Source of the DNA: Nereocystis luetkeana
Taxonomy: Eukaryota; Sar; Phaeophyceae; Laminariales; Laminariaceae
NCBI GenBank assembly: GCA_031213475.1
Contig: JARUPZ010000025.1
Span: 5,405,676-5,469,675 of the forward strand
DNA length: 64,000 nt
Direction of reading: 5' to 3'
Shown one piece after another: positions 35,641 to 47,135 of this stretch (its first letter is position 1; each line of letters begins with the position of its first letter). The notes under the pieces were generated by a model. The model saw only the letters and a program-made list of their open reading frames with translations, was not told the DNA's origin and searched no databases. The position numbers were made by a program, and so were the translations under genes.

Positions 35641-36056
35641 CCATATATATGTTATGCATTCGCCAACAAGGTGAGATAGGAAAATCGTAATGCATCCGGC
35701 CGTTTCTGTCTCCCGCTCGCCCTTCGTTGCAGGAACATGTTGCGATGACGGAGCATAGAAAATAGTACAAATATCAACTCCAATAAAAGCGGGAAAATCA
35801 GTACAACCAGCAGCAGAGCAGCATAATGAGATAAGCGCAGATGTCAGCACCGATACAAGCGTGAAAATCAGTATAACCAACTGAAGCAGAGTAAGATGTT
35901 GAGTGCGACTCACACCTGTAATGAATAAGCGGATCGACAACGAATTGTATTCCAGGTGGCAAGTGCATACACTGGATACGCTCAGCAGCTGTACGCCCAC
36001 AAAATAAACGAAGTAAAATTGTAGTCAGCATACTAACAGACCGTGTAGGTAGGACA

Positions 36057-36130
36057 GGCACAGACCTCGTGGAACTTCGTCTCTGTCTTCCACGACGGGT
36101 GAAGAGACAACACCGCTCCCACGAGGCACA
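36057..36130. repeat. Hairpin element H4 (diverged) and relatives to 36320
   Basis: Arms GCACAGACCTCGTGG and CCACGAGGCACAT flank CTTCGTCTCTGTCTTC / GAAGAGACAACACC. Shorter relatives with GGCACAGACCC at both ends follow at 36173-36238 and about 36275-36320, where pairing is weak. Confidence 0.6.
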
Positions 36131-36419
36131 TATCTATCTCTTCTATACTATATTTGACAAATACAGGTAGGGGAGGCACAGACCCTATGGAGGCTCGGAT
36201 CAGAGACCGTAACCACGTCCCCACAAGGCACAGACCCATCTCCAATAAAACAGAACGCATGCTAGGTAGTAGGTAGGATAGGGGCAGACCTTGTGAAGGC
36301 TCGGTTCAAGACCATAACGGCACAGCAGTAACGTAATGCATCCGGGAAAGGCGTAGACTCAAAAGACGTGGTCGTCCTTCGACCGCAGACCATCCGGTTA
36401 TTACGACAGTGGCGTAAAA

Positions 36420-37880
36420 TCACGGCACAGTAGTACAGTAATGTAACCAGGACAGGCGCAGACTCAATAGACTTGGAGGTCGTTCAAGTGCAGACCCATT
36501 TATTACGACAAGAGTGAGGAAATTAGCATAGGATCAGCGAGAAATCTCCGCATAACCGTACTACCGTGGCGTGAAATCACGGCACAGTAGTACAGTGGCG
36601 AAAAATCAAAAGTGAAAAAATAATAAAAGTGAACAAAAAATAATAATGATCAGAGTAAAAAAATAACAACAGCGGCAAAACGTGCAGAAGACGAAAGAAC
36701 ATACCGTTAACAGACACACCGCAGTACAGCAGTAGTACAGGGAATTAGCATAGGATCAGCGAGAAAACCACGCATAAGGCAGTGGCGCGAAATCACGGCA
36801 CAGCAGTAGTCAGTCGGGCGGTAGCAAAATCGCAGTACAGCAGCAAAATCGCAGTACAGCAGCGCACACGGTGTTGTTAAGACATTAAAATGAATAGCAA
36901 AAGTGAACAAAAATAAATAATGATCTGAGTAAAAAATTAACAACAGCGGCAAAACGTGCAGAAGACGAAAGAAAATACCGTTCACAGACACGCCGCAGTA
37001 CAGCAGAACAGGAAATTAGCATAGGATCAGCGAGAAAACCACGCATAACCGTACTAAGGTAAGGCAGTGGCGCGAAATCACGGCACAGCAGTAGTCAGTC
37101 GGGCGGTAGCAAAATCGCAGTACAGCAGCAAAATCGCAGTACAGCAGCGCACACGGTTTTGTTAAGACATTAAAATGAATAGCAAAAGTGAACAAAAATA
37201 AATAATGATCAGAGTAAAAAAAATAACAACAGCGGCAAAACGTGCAGAAGACGAAAGAACATAACGTTAACAGACACGCCGCAGTACAGCAGTACAGGAA
37301 ATTAGCATAGGACCAGCGAGAAAACCACGCATAACCGTACCAAGGCAGTGGCGCGAAATCACGGCACAGCAGTAGTCAGTCGGGCGGTAGCAAAATCGCA
37401 GTACAGCAGCAAAATCGCAGTACAGCAGCGCACACGGTTTTGTTAAGACAATTAAAATGAATAGCAAAAGTGAACAAAAATAAATAATGATCAGAGTAAA
37501 AAAAAAATAACAACAGCGGCAAAACGTGCAGAAGACGAAAGAAAATACCGTTAACAGACACGCCGCAGTACAGCAGAACAGGAAATTAGCATAGGATCAG
37601 CGAGAAAACCACGCATAACCGTACCAAGGCAGTGGCGCGAAATCACGGCACAGCAGTAGTCAGTCGGGCGGTAGCAAAATCGCAGTACAGCAGCAAAATC
37701 GCAGTACAGCAGCGCACACGGTTTTGTTAAGACAATTAAAATGAATAGCAAAAGTGAACAAAAAAAAATAATGATCAGAGTAAAAAAAAATAACAACGGC
37801 GGCAAACGAAAAAGCAAAATCGCAGTACAGCCGCAAAATCGCAGTACAGCCGCGGTTGTGGTGGCCAAAACGCAGTACAG
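36420..37880. repeat. About 280 bp satellite array, five partial to full units
   Basis: The anchor AATTAGCATAGGA occurs at 36521, 36743, 37014, 37300 and 37584, spaced 222, 271, 286 and 284 bp. Units contain GGCGCGAAATCACGGCACAG, two or more copies of AAAATCGCAGTACAGCAG, and an A-rich stretch with a variable A run. Short minus-strand frames here (about 60-140 codons) recur once per unit and have no known motif. The array lies in the part of the element where gag would be expected. Confidence 0.95.
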
Positions 37881-39060
37881 CAGTAACATCGCCGTACAAC
37901 AGCGGTAGGCCGGTACCGTGAACCTACTGAAGAGAGAGATAGAGAGGTCGACATGCAATACCACAGTGTATACTCGTACGTACGTAATTTTGCCTACTGC
38001 TGTAGTCTATTAAAAATGATCTGACTCACAGTTATAACGTTATTACCAAGACACATAAAAATGAAAAACGTGGCTTGCAAGGTTTGCAGGGATGCTTATC
38101 GACCTCTAACTTGCCAGAACAATAACTAAGAAAGGGGGATGGAAAAGGACGTGCGTTAAATTAGTATGTTGCGTTAGCCGTGAGGCATTTTTATTGCACA
38201 GATAACAGCAGCAACGAAACGTGGCGAGGCGGCGACGGCAGCGGCAACATACACGCACGTGGTAAGGGCAGCACACAAGCACGTGACGGCAAGCGACGGC
38301 AGTAACGACGTACGTGACAGCAGCTGGCTTGTGGAACACGAGCCTGAGAGTCTCAGCGAGCGCACTTGGACACTCGCGCTCTCAAACCCCGCATCATCGT
38401 CAGGCTTACGCTTATTTTTCATTCATTCTTTATTTTGGCTGCTGTGTGGAAAAGGTGATGGGGGTCTGACAAGTGCGCTGCCGGCTCCCACCTGCGCCAT
38501 TTGTTCAATACACGTCGAGCCAAGCACGCAAACTCAGGGTACCAGAGTGAGAATCAACGATGTGGACACGCGCCAGGGAGCAAGTCGCTTCCTGGTTGTG
38601 TCATGCATCATGAATTATACCAGGTACTCAGGCATTCCCCCCCGAAATAAAATAAATAATTGAGTACAGACCCCCTAAATAATGAGCACCCGTTCAGAGT
38701 CATGGGTGTTATCGTACGCGCGGGACGCGCAGTACTGCTGCTGCTGTATCCGTGATACAGCCTACCCCGTAGTAGGTACCAGTGGGGTTGAGTTTCCACG
38801 TGGTCCATGGTTGCATGTGGTCAGCGGTGGGTCAGAGTTGCTTGCAGGAAGAGCGCTATCAGCGCGTGTACCCCCCGTAGAGGCAAAGGAAAGGCGAGGT
38901 GCAACACACAAAAAAAAAACAATAAAACGCTGCCACCCGCAGCTACCAAAAAAGTTACTCAAGATAAAAAATAAAATCGAAAGGAACAGGTCGGAGGCGC
39001 GAAGGCCGCCGCTCGTTCCGGCACGGGAAATGCAAACCCGTGCAGTAAGCGCGCAGCATG
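37881..39060. other. Element interior next to the 5' LTR
   Basis: Leader region on the minus strand. A 158-codon frame (39238 down to 38762) starts inside the 5' LTR and crosses the primer-binding site. It has a hydrophobic start (RLCVLLLGYASLSG) but no gag motif such as a CCHC knuckle, so no gene is called. Confidence 0.5.
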
Positions 39061-39078
39061 TACAGGGACTGAACACCA
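39061..39078 (-). other. tRNA primer-binding site
   Basis: Directly after the 5' LTR end (CCGTTTCA on minus) comes TGGTGTTCAGTCCCTGTA. It starts with TGG, the complement of a tRNA CCA end, as minus-strand primer sites do. The matching tRNA would end CTGAACACCA; its identity could not be assigned. It is not the common initiator-Met site, which begins TGGTA. Confidence 0.8.
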
Positions 39079-39518
39079 TGAAACGGAAAGCTGGCAGCCT
39101 GGGCTGAGGTCTTAAGTCATTGTCACAAGGCAACACATGTAGGGTTCTGTAATAGTTGGCAGGAGTGGCATCTGTGGACCACAGGTTACCACTCAGAGAT
39201 GCATAACCCAAAAGGAGAACACAAAGACGAGACATCAATGACCAACCTCAGTGACAGAGCAGAGCTTGAGTCCGACCGAGTCGAGAGGTGCGCTCCTAGG
39301 TCTCCAGGAGAGTAGGGCGAGCTTGTGGTTCTTCTGTGAAGAGGCTCCAACTGGAGATGGCTAGATGGTAAGTGATTGCTTGTTCCGTGACCGTGGTGAT
39401 GGTCGCGGGAACTGAGTGAGACGGAAGGGGGATGAAACCTTCCGTCCGGAACGGAGCTACAATATGAAAACGCCTCTATGTCATCATAACTCCTGAGACG
39501 GTCAACCGAACCGTAACA
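39079..39518 (-). repeat. 5' LTR
   Basis: Same 440 bp as 30168-30607 with no difference noticed, so little time has passed since insertion or a conversion event. As the upstream LTR on the minus strand, it should carry the element promoter. Confidence 0.95.
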
Positions 39519-39522
39519 GTAA
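39519..39522. repeat. Target-site duplication GTAA, right copy
   Basis: Pairs with 30164-30167. Confidence 0.8.
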
Positions 39523-40321
39523 TGCAACTCGTCGTATAATATACCCTGGTATACCATCTTCTCATCTTTTTGAGCATCGTGTGAAACTGCGTACCAGGTA
39601 GTGTATAGACTACTGATGATGGTATTGTAGACGGGGATAATATGGCTTTTCTGTGTAATTTTCAAGTTGAGGCGCCTTTGTTCCAGGCAGCTACTACTCA
39701 GTGCTCGGGGCATGGTAGGTTATCGGTTCCTGCGTACAACTTCAAACTTAGAACCATTTACGGAAAGCGCTCCTCCCGCAACGATATTCAAAAGTACTCC
39801 CTGTTTCGATACCAGCAGCGAGATATACTTCAACAAACAGCAGTTACATGTGACATGTGACCACGAAAATACTGCTGTCGCTCAGGTTGGGCTGATTATT
39901 TGAGTCGTACGCCTACGTATTGCCATGGTAGTCTAAATGAATACAGCCGACCCCCCCCCATTTTTTCCCTCGAGGAGTACCGCACAGCAAGTAAAAAAAC
40001 CGGCCGCAGCAAAAAACACAGACGAGATGTGCGGGGCCGAAAACAAAAAAAATCGAGAGTGACGCCTGAGGCGGAGAACGGCCGCAAACAATCATCAAGG
40101 CGTGCGCGGGAACAAAAAACAAATCGAGGGTCAGGACGGAGAGATTTGTGGCCTTCTTTTTTTTTGGTGCTGCCTTATCGCGAGTATGCGATGGTGGCTA
40201 CCTGCCGTGACTACTGTTTCCTGATACGTTATGCATGGTCACTGCTATAAACAGCAGTAGTGCTACCCGAATATATGTACTCTATCGTAATTTTTACGTG
40301 TATCCCTCGCCGCTGGTACCC
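39523..40321. other. Non-coding stretch
   Basis: A-rich sequence with no recognised gene. The empty target site of the LTR element would join position 30167 to 39523. Confidence 0.45.
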
Positions 40322-40560
40322 ATTAGACTCCATCATCCCGGACAGAACTCGGGGCTCGATTCTTGGCCACCCATCAGATTCCATCCCGGAAAAGCTCGGG
40401 CAGAGACACTGATCCTACCCAGGGAAAACTCGGGCCCCGATGTTTGGGCCTCATTCCGCCCAGGAGGACTCTCGGGCCCAGTTATTCGGGCCCTCGTTCC
40501 GCCCGGGAGAAAACTCGGCCCCAGATACTCGGGGCCAAACAAATTCCCTGGGTACAGATC
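40322..40560. repeat. 43 bp minisatellite, five to six degenerate units
   Basis: CC(A/G)(T/C)CCCGG or CCGCCC starts followed by A.AACTCGGGCCC recur about every 43 bp in the better units (40411, 40454, 40497); outer units vary in length. Rich in GGGCCC and CTCGGG. Confidence 0.85.
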
Positions 40561-41365
40561 TCTCGTGTCCCCGTAACCTGTACATGTTCATGAATTCATT
40601 TATTTCATGGCGGTTACACGATACAAAAACAAAAAAAAACACAATACAACCGAAACTCCACTCCTCATGTGATACTGATTACCTGGTACTGGTGTGACCA
40701 ATACCAAATGACGAGTACTCGTCGATGCCATTGCTTCTGCATAATAATGAGATTGACTATAGTCATCCAAATTGATGTCAATAATTACCATTGCTGTTGC
40801 TTACTACGTGCAAACCAAAAAAACATCGTAGACACCGTTTGTACCTCAACCATTGTAACCTCCTCCCGCGGCGTAGACTCGGTGGATATCAGATACGCCG
40901 TCTACTCTGCCGTACGAAGCCTGGTCGTCCCACGTGCACAGCAACCGAAGGAGCTCGTCACGCTTGTTTTTCGAACATGCGCTCGAATACGAACTCCAAC
41001 GTTCTTCGAGCGCAAAACTCGTGCTTTCACACGTGAAATAGCCCGAATCGGAATTTCGACATTTATTTGTTTCTGGAACGCATAACCCTCAACGCACAAG
41101 CAACGGCTGAAGGTGAGACCAGCCACCCCAGCTCATATCCCACATACTATTGTCCACATGAGCGATCAAAAGCCGCAGAGAGTTCGTCCTGTCCCGTTTC
41201 GGCCAACGAAGAGAGGTCCAATCTGGGTGCTGGCATCGAAAACATAATATTTTTACCGTCACATGCGGGAAAAATGGCGGTTGAAGGCACATTTTCACCT
41301 TTGCGGGCCGCCGTCAAGGACGCCCATATGCTCAAACCTATTACGCGTCAGGAGAGGCTTTGCGG
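40561..41365. other. Non-coding stretch
   Basis: Nothing recognised. Open frames on both strands are short and overlapping. Confidence 0.4.
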
Positions 41366-41695
41366 GGTCAAAGATAGGCCTGACTGGGCGAAGGTAAGCC
41401 GTCAACCAAAGTCTTGGGCCCCGAGACTGTGATAAATAAAAAATCGACCACGCAACTCGTCCAACTCACAGCTGATATTTTAATACAACGCTTCGGGAAA
41501 CGACGAACACACCACACCCGGTCACAACTGTCAAGGACATCCTGATGGTAATATCATTATTATTTTGGAGGAGGCTTTGACGGGCCAAGCGTAGACCTGA
41601 CGGGGCAAAGTTAGGTCGTTAACCAACTTATTTGGCCAGGAGACTGTCGTTGACCAAGTATCGCCTACTCAATCAACTGATTCACACCCCGCCAG
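41366..41695 (+). repeat. Direct repeat, about 212 bp apart
   Basis: 41366-41470 and 41578-41695 share GGGCAAAG or GGTCAAAG, AGGCCTGAC/AGACCTGACGGG, GTCAACCAA/GTTAACCAA, TTGGCC/TTGGGCC and AGACTGT in the same order. They are diverged. Confidence 0.6.
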
Positions 41696-42901
41696 CCGGC
41701 CGGCAGGGCACGGCGCAAGCGTGCTCGAGGTCGCCCCCGACACAGTCGGAATAGGAGAGATCACGATGAGGCAGTTTCGCCCCCCGAGGTGAACCTCACT
41801 TTGCGCTTGCACGGACAAGGGAAAAAATTACGTCTATGAAACGCTGAGGAGCGCTGCGAGCTCAAGGCCAATAGTACCGTATATAGATATATATACAAGG
41901 GCTCCGCGTGGGTGCCTGCCGGCACCAAAGATAAAAATAAATAGGGGAATATACCTCCGTGCCAGTCTTGTGGGTAATTTGAAGGAATTTGACATAAAGG
42001 CACCATTCGATCTTGCTACGAACGGGATCAGGGCAATTACAATTGACGCAGGAAAACGGCAAGGCCGAGGGTCAGTTCTTTTATATCTGTCTCACTCGAA
42101 TTACACACCAACTTTGGCACCATTTTTTTAACAATAATATTTTTGTATTTTTGAGCCATCTACTCTGATGCCCAAAATCAGAACTGTCTATCACTGTGGG
42201 CCAGGAAACCATCTATACTTAGGAGCTCAGCCGCTCCTGATGGGGGCAGAAATCAGCTGTAGTCAGATAGATTTAACGTATTTCTTTGAACAGAGATAAC
42301 TTTGATTATATATTTACGATAGTTGTGCTTCTATCTGCCCTTTCTCTGCCCTGTTGTCATGTACCCAACACACACGCCGATTTCACCCCTATCTACGGCA
42401 AGCTGTACCTATTTCCAACGGCGCTTGTGCAGAAGAAGATGGCTTCTCCCGCACATGAAAGCGATAGCAGCACAACATCAAAACTACAGCAGCAGCAACA
42501 CCAGCAGTAGGAATAGTAGCAGGCCTCGCTGGTGCTGCGGCAATACCGAACAACCGCAGAGTACCTATGACATGGGCAGCGGGTTTAGTGTGAGTCACGA
42601 ACATTCTTATTGGATGACACGTAGAACTATGCAGCAGCACAAAACCCCAACATATATATTGCGTTTACTGGCAGTAAGTAGGAGCAAGCAGTCTCCAACA
42701 CTCGATTACCTCCAGAAGTGCCCACCGAAACAACTTGACGCGGTTTTCAACGCAACTAAAGTACCCAGTTATACATCATATGTTTTACCTGGTATGAAGG
42801 ATCGTGTCTTTAAAGCGGGTCCGTATCTCCCACATATATATGTAGTAAATATATAATTTGCATCTGAATATGATATATTTTCAAAGGGAAAAACGTCTGA
42901 T
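41696..42901. other. Non-coding stretch with a CAG-rich patch
   Basis: 42.44-42.53 kb is rich in AGCAGCAAC triplets and weakly resembles 23.86-23.90 kb. The 177-codon plus frame 42323-42856 crosses it but shows no domain. Confidence 0.4.
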
Positions 42902-43200
42902 GTGTATGATATCCTTCGATGCGATTGGTCGGTTTTTCATATATATCGAACTTACAACACTTGGCCGACTTTCCAGTAACCTTCATTCAATCCGACCAAC
43001 GGAACAAAGTCATTGTGCGAACATGTTCTAGGTAGATCGGGGACTGTTTAATGCTAATGTGCTGTTAGTACTCGTATTCCAATGCGCCGCAGCTAGAGTA
43101 GGCAGCAGTCCGACCATGTACGACCACCTACCTGTCTGTATGATACCCGTCGATGTGATTGGTTGGTCTTTGTTATCGACCTCACAATACTCGGCCAAAC
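42902..43200 (+). repeat. Direct repeat, about 235 bp apart
   Basis: GTATGATATCCTTCGATGCG... at 42902-42970 and GTATGATACCCGTCGATGTG... at 43138-43200 align through GATTGGT.GGT, TATCGA and ACA.TACT.GGCC. They are diverged. Confidence 0.65.
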
Positions 43201-43852
43201 TCATCCTCCACAACAACCTTTATTCCATTCCCGCGGCGATATACAAAATCAGTCACCGGGATATTCAACATTCTGGTAACAAGAACGGCGCGATACCCCC
43301 AGAAGTAGCGTGTAGTCATCCGGCGAAGATATAGGGGCAAGGGAAGGCGGTCAACGAGTAAGGCAAGACCGAGAAGGTCGATCAGGCCAATGGCCGCCCG
43401 CCAAGCAAGGGAGTCGGGGAGAAGAGGTAGTATCAGCAAGACCGAGAGATCGAACTTCGGGGAGAAAGTAAGGTAAGATTGAGTCTGTCACAACATACTA
43501 AGCTCTTCGCCGAGCAACCACAGCGCAACAAAAAAAATATCCAGGACCGAGGAATCTATAACCTCCGTGTCTCCTCGCCCAAGCAAATAACTTTCGGGTT
43601 CGGGGTCGCCGCGCTCGTAGGTGGCGCGAGACTCCAAGACGCGCCCACGGGAGAACATCCGTCGGAGCCCAGCGAGCGCGACCCAGGAAGAAAGCGGTCG
43701 AGAGACCAACCACCAAGGCAGGACGGGGAGGCGTCCGGAGTCCCAGACAAAATTCACGACGAAATTTGAAGCGAACGCTTCGCTCACAGCGGCCGCTAAG
43801 GGAAATATATTTAATTATTTATATATATATATATATAAAATTTTTTATATAT
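43201..43852. other. Non-coding stretch ending in a TA-rich run
   Basis: 43815-43836 is a TA microsatellite next to the retroposon tail at 43853. No gene recognised. Confidence 0.4.
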
Positions 43853-43960
43853 ATTGTTGTTGTTGTTGTTCTCACATTAAATTTCTGACGAAGGAGACCG
43901 TGGTCACACAAAGGTGCTGGAGCCCTAGGAAGATCCGAAAAACGAAAAAAATCCAAAATT
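43853..43960 (-). mobile_element. (CAA)-tailed retroposon, 5'-truncated copy
   Basis: On the minus strand it reads GACCACGG, then TTAATGTGAG, then AACAACAACAACAACAA. This is the same terminus as at 61385-61429 and 48370-48493. The tail lies at 43853-43870. The upstream limit is uncertain because similarity fades after about 90 bp. Confidence 0.6.
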
Positions 43961-46599
43961 CGGCTGCCTCAAAATACACGTCGAGACGAAAAAAGCGCAC
44001 GCAAGATAAAACCAATGTGCAAAACTGAACTAACATGGCCGCGGGTATATCCTCTCAACTATAACATAGATAGAAGAGTACCCCCGTTCCCACCACTAAC
44101 CAACTCGTGGCTGCTGACTACAGCGGATGCTGTCTGAGGTGCTGCCTGCACCCTACGAAACGCACGGTAGTCGTGAAAACGAAAGAGGAACACACCTACC
44201 TGCCTGCTATCTGGAGTGTTGTCAGAGTGAAGACTCGCGGGTATGCAGTGAAAAAAGGAGCAATCGAACCTTACTACCTCACGAATATCAACCATCGCCA
44301 TCTCTTCCTGGACTGTCTGACGCAATAAAGTTGCAGCACAGTTCTGAGTTATGATACCACGTCCCTGATAATTGCGTAGGTTATTCCCCATGAAGGGTAT
44401 ACCACTCGTTAAACTACAAAGACCAGTGACGACGTTTATAACGAGTACCGGTAGATACTATTCTGCCTCGTGAAAAACAATACCAGGAAAAAAACAAACT
44501 ATGACTGCTTCTCTCGTGATGATAGTGTGCGCGCAGATCATGGGTCTCCATGCACCGTCTTCCTGCCGCTCTTCATGGCCGCATCATCGCCTTGGCCCAA
44601 TCCACCCGCTCCTTTGCGCGTGCACTCGTTGCCATTCCCTTCCAGTCGTTTCCCTTTCTCCGTCATCCTGAAAAACTAAATGCTCCTCGCACTTGCGGTT
44701 CTGATCTGGAAAATTAAAATTCTCGCGCAGGGGGAGGTCAATCCGTCTCTTCCCCGCACGTCGACGCTCAGTCTCCCTCCTCCCTCGTCGTCGAATCCAG
44801 CCTCCTACCGGCGCAATTGACTGTGCCGTAGTGTGGCCTGTGGTGGCGCCTGCCTCCGCGCACGGACACCCCGATTGCGCATTGCTGCTCTGCCGCAGCT
44901 GCCTAAAAAAGACGCGCGAATCGTAGGTCTCCGTGTCTGACGCACCACGTACGACCCAACTCTACTGCCGCCTGAGCCTCGCGGCCACAGGCAGCAGCAA
45001 GAAGGTATCACTCCTTGAGGGTGAGTCCGGCCTTACACCCGCCAGAAAGACCTACCCCACTCGCTACTAGCCTGATAGGGCATGCCTCGCAGCATTCCTT
45101 GCCGAGGCAGCGAGGGGAACGGAAGGTATATATACCTGTAGGGAGGCCGGTCTAAGCCCGTGTTCCTGTTATATAAAAAAGGCGTCCTGTGCAACGAACT
45201 GTACTAGTAATACATTACGACTGCTAGACGTATTTGTGATATATATTGTTTTGTTTTCGTGCATAGCTGCATACCAGGTACATGTGATACTGCGGATGGG
45301 AACAACAGTAGTAGTATCACACAAACAAAGCAACCATCTTTTTGAGGGTTGGTGATGGACAAAGTCAGAGGCCGAAGTGCGTCGCCAGAGGGCAAGCAGA
45401 CAGGCGAACAGCGAGCTGGAAACGCATACTTTCGTTTTAAAAGGCAACGGTCAAGTGTCGTCAAGCTCAACCCCATATCGAAAACGCCTTATTATCAAGC
45501 CTTGGATTTTTTTTTATTTCGTTTTTTTTTTTTTTTAGGCCCCACTACCAAGTAATTGCCTGGTAGAGGCGGTAGATATTTCCGGCACAAAAGGGTTCGG
45601 TGAATAACTCGTGTTAGGTGGTTACTTATCACAACATCCTCGCATTCTTTAGAGCTGTCAGCGGGTCGATGATGTCACACTTTTTACGTTTGTTTTACTT
45701 TCGAGGCTGCCTACCTTGTCCGCGCCGCCTGTAGAACCCCTTACCTGCAACAAAACACCGACACAACCACTTTATCCGAGAACCGCCAAAGTTGAAACGT
45801 GAAAAACCGCATGTAAAATAAATCGGACATTTTCCCGAAGAGCTACCCGCTCTTACTCGAAATCGACTTTATATCGCTCTGGTAGTTTTTTTCCTGTTTT
45901 TCCGCCATGATACCATGATAAACAACCGAAACAGAGTTCATGTACTGATTGTAGGTATTATACACATACACACTGAACTATTAGTGTGTTTGAGATTAAT
46001 GATTAATATTCCGCATTCGTTGAAATTTTTTGTATTTTCCGAATTCGGGGAGACGAAATTAATGGGGCAGGCTCAACTAGATTGGTACCACGTATTATGT
46101 AGATTCCGACGGCGAGAACGACCCCCATTCCCGTCATCGTGGCTGAATCAGTAATTATGCAGAGATCGCCACCAACATCATGAGAACACGTTGTAGTCAA
46201 CAATTATCATTGCCGAACAATACTAAGTCTTGCTATCGAAAATGTGATAGGGTACTGTAGCACAGTACTCGCTGCCTCAAACTCCGGCGCAGCCGTCAGA
46301 AGATGTGAGAGTCTAGATTTACCGATCGCCACAGCACGACAAGTACATGTACGGCACAACATTGATGAGGGTGAATAATATATGTGTATACCTGGTACTT
46401 GGAAAAAAAGCGAGATGCGGATCCGAGGCATACTGGAATAATACCGGGATATACTCAGGAGGTATAAAAACGGTACACAAAATTCTGATACTACAGCCGT
46501 TTGTAGAATAAATCTCGCATTCATTCTGGAATGGGACCGAGATGCCGATGACTCGTGTGGCGTATGTATACCTGATACGACAGGTATCGAGAGGGGACG
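43961..46599. other. Non-coding stretch
   Basis: 2.6 kb without a recognisable gene, RNA or tandem repeat. T-rich runs lie at 45505-45540, ending TTTTTTAGG as at 61235-61243. Confidence 0.4.
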
Positions 46600-46734
46600 T
46601 ATTTTCCCTGCCAATCTGTTCTTTTTTTCCCGCTCTTCTTTTCCAGGTCTCTGCACTGTGTAACTCGGATCCGGGGTCACACAGCAGGGTCTCTCTCTCC
46701 CCCCCCCCCCTTCCTCCGTTGCTGCTCGAGATAA

Positions 46735-47135
46735 ATCGTTAGTGAGAGGTGAACGACCTATACTCCGCGTAAGTAAGTGAGAATGATCGTATCACGCAGT
46801 GGTTATGGTAAGGCACCCAAGAGGCAGTTACATAGCACTTCCTTTGCTGCCTCTGGAAATGCCTGCTCCAGAAATCAGTCCATCTCATAAGGCGCCATGT
46901 TCCATATTCAGGTCCGCCTCACACGCGGTGCTTAGAAGGATGCAGCTCACCCTTTGTGCGACTCGCCGAACACCTCACGGCGCTTCGCGTTTAGTGCTAA
47001 CAATTCTGCTTGGTCGGTTTCAATCCGACTTGATGCTCCGTCCCGGCATTATAGGGATGAGAGGGTCTCTGGTCATACGACGACGGCCATGGATGAGATC
47101 GAGCACCATCCCTTCTATCGAGTAACCCCCCCCCC
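46735..47135 (+). mobile_element. Dispersed repeat R8, copy 1 (insertion in duplication B)
   Basis: About 400 bp matching 52500-52925: anchors GTAAGGC, GTCCGCCTCAC, GGATGCAGCTCACCCTT, CACCTCA.GGC.CTTCGCG, TGCTCCGTCCCGGCAT and GGGTCT.TGGTCATA. The corresponding site in the second copy of duplication B (about 60715) lacks it, so it inserted after that duplication. GGTTTCAATCC inside resembles a Pol III B box, which hints at a SINE, but the other copy does not keep it. Confidence 0.7.

Larger units (their letters stand above)
30168..39518 (-). mobile_element. Ty3/gypsy-type LTR retrotransposon, non-autonomous
   Basis: A 9,351 bp element transcribed on the minus strand. It has two 440 bp LTRs that look identical, a GTAA target duplication, a primer-binding site inside the right LTR and a purine tract inside the left LTR. 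Pol order on the minus strand is zinc-binding region, DD(35)E integrase core, then C-terminal domain. No gag, protease, reverse transcriptase or RNase H could be found. That space (34.2-39.06 kb) is filled with tandem arrays and hairpins instead. Integrase itself has two frameshifts and one stop. Matching LTRs mean recent insertion, so the element was probably copied by enzymes of an intact relative, as LARD or TRIM elements are. Gene conversion between LTRs is the alternative. Confidence 0.92.
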
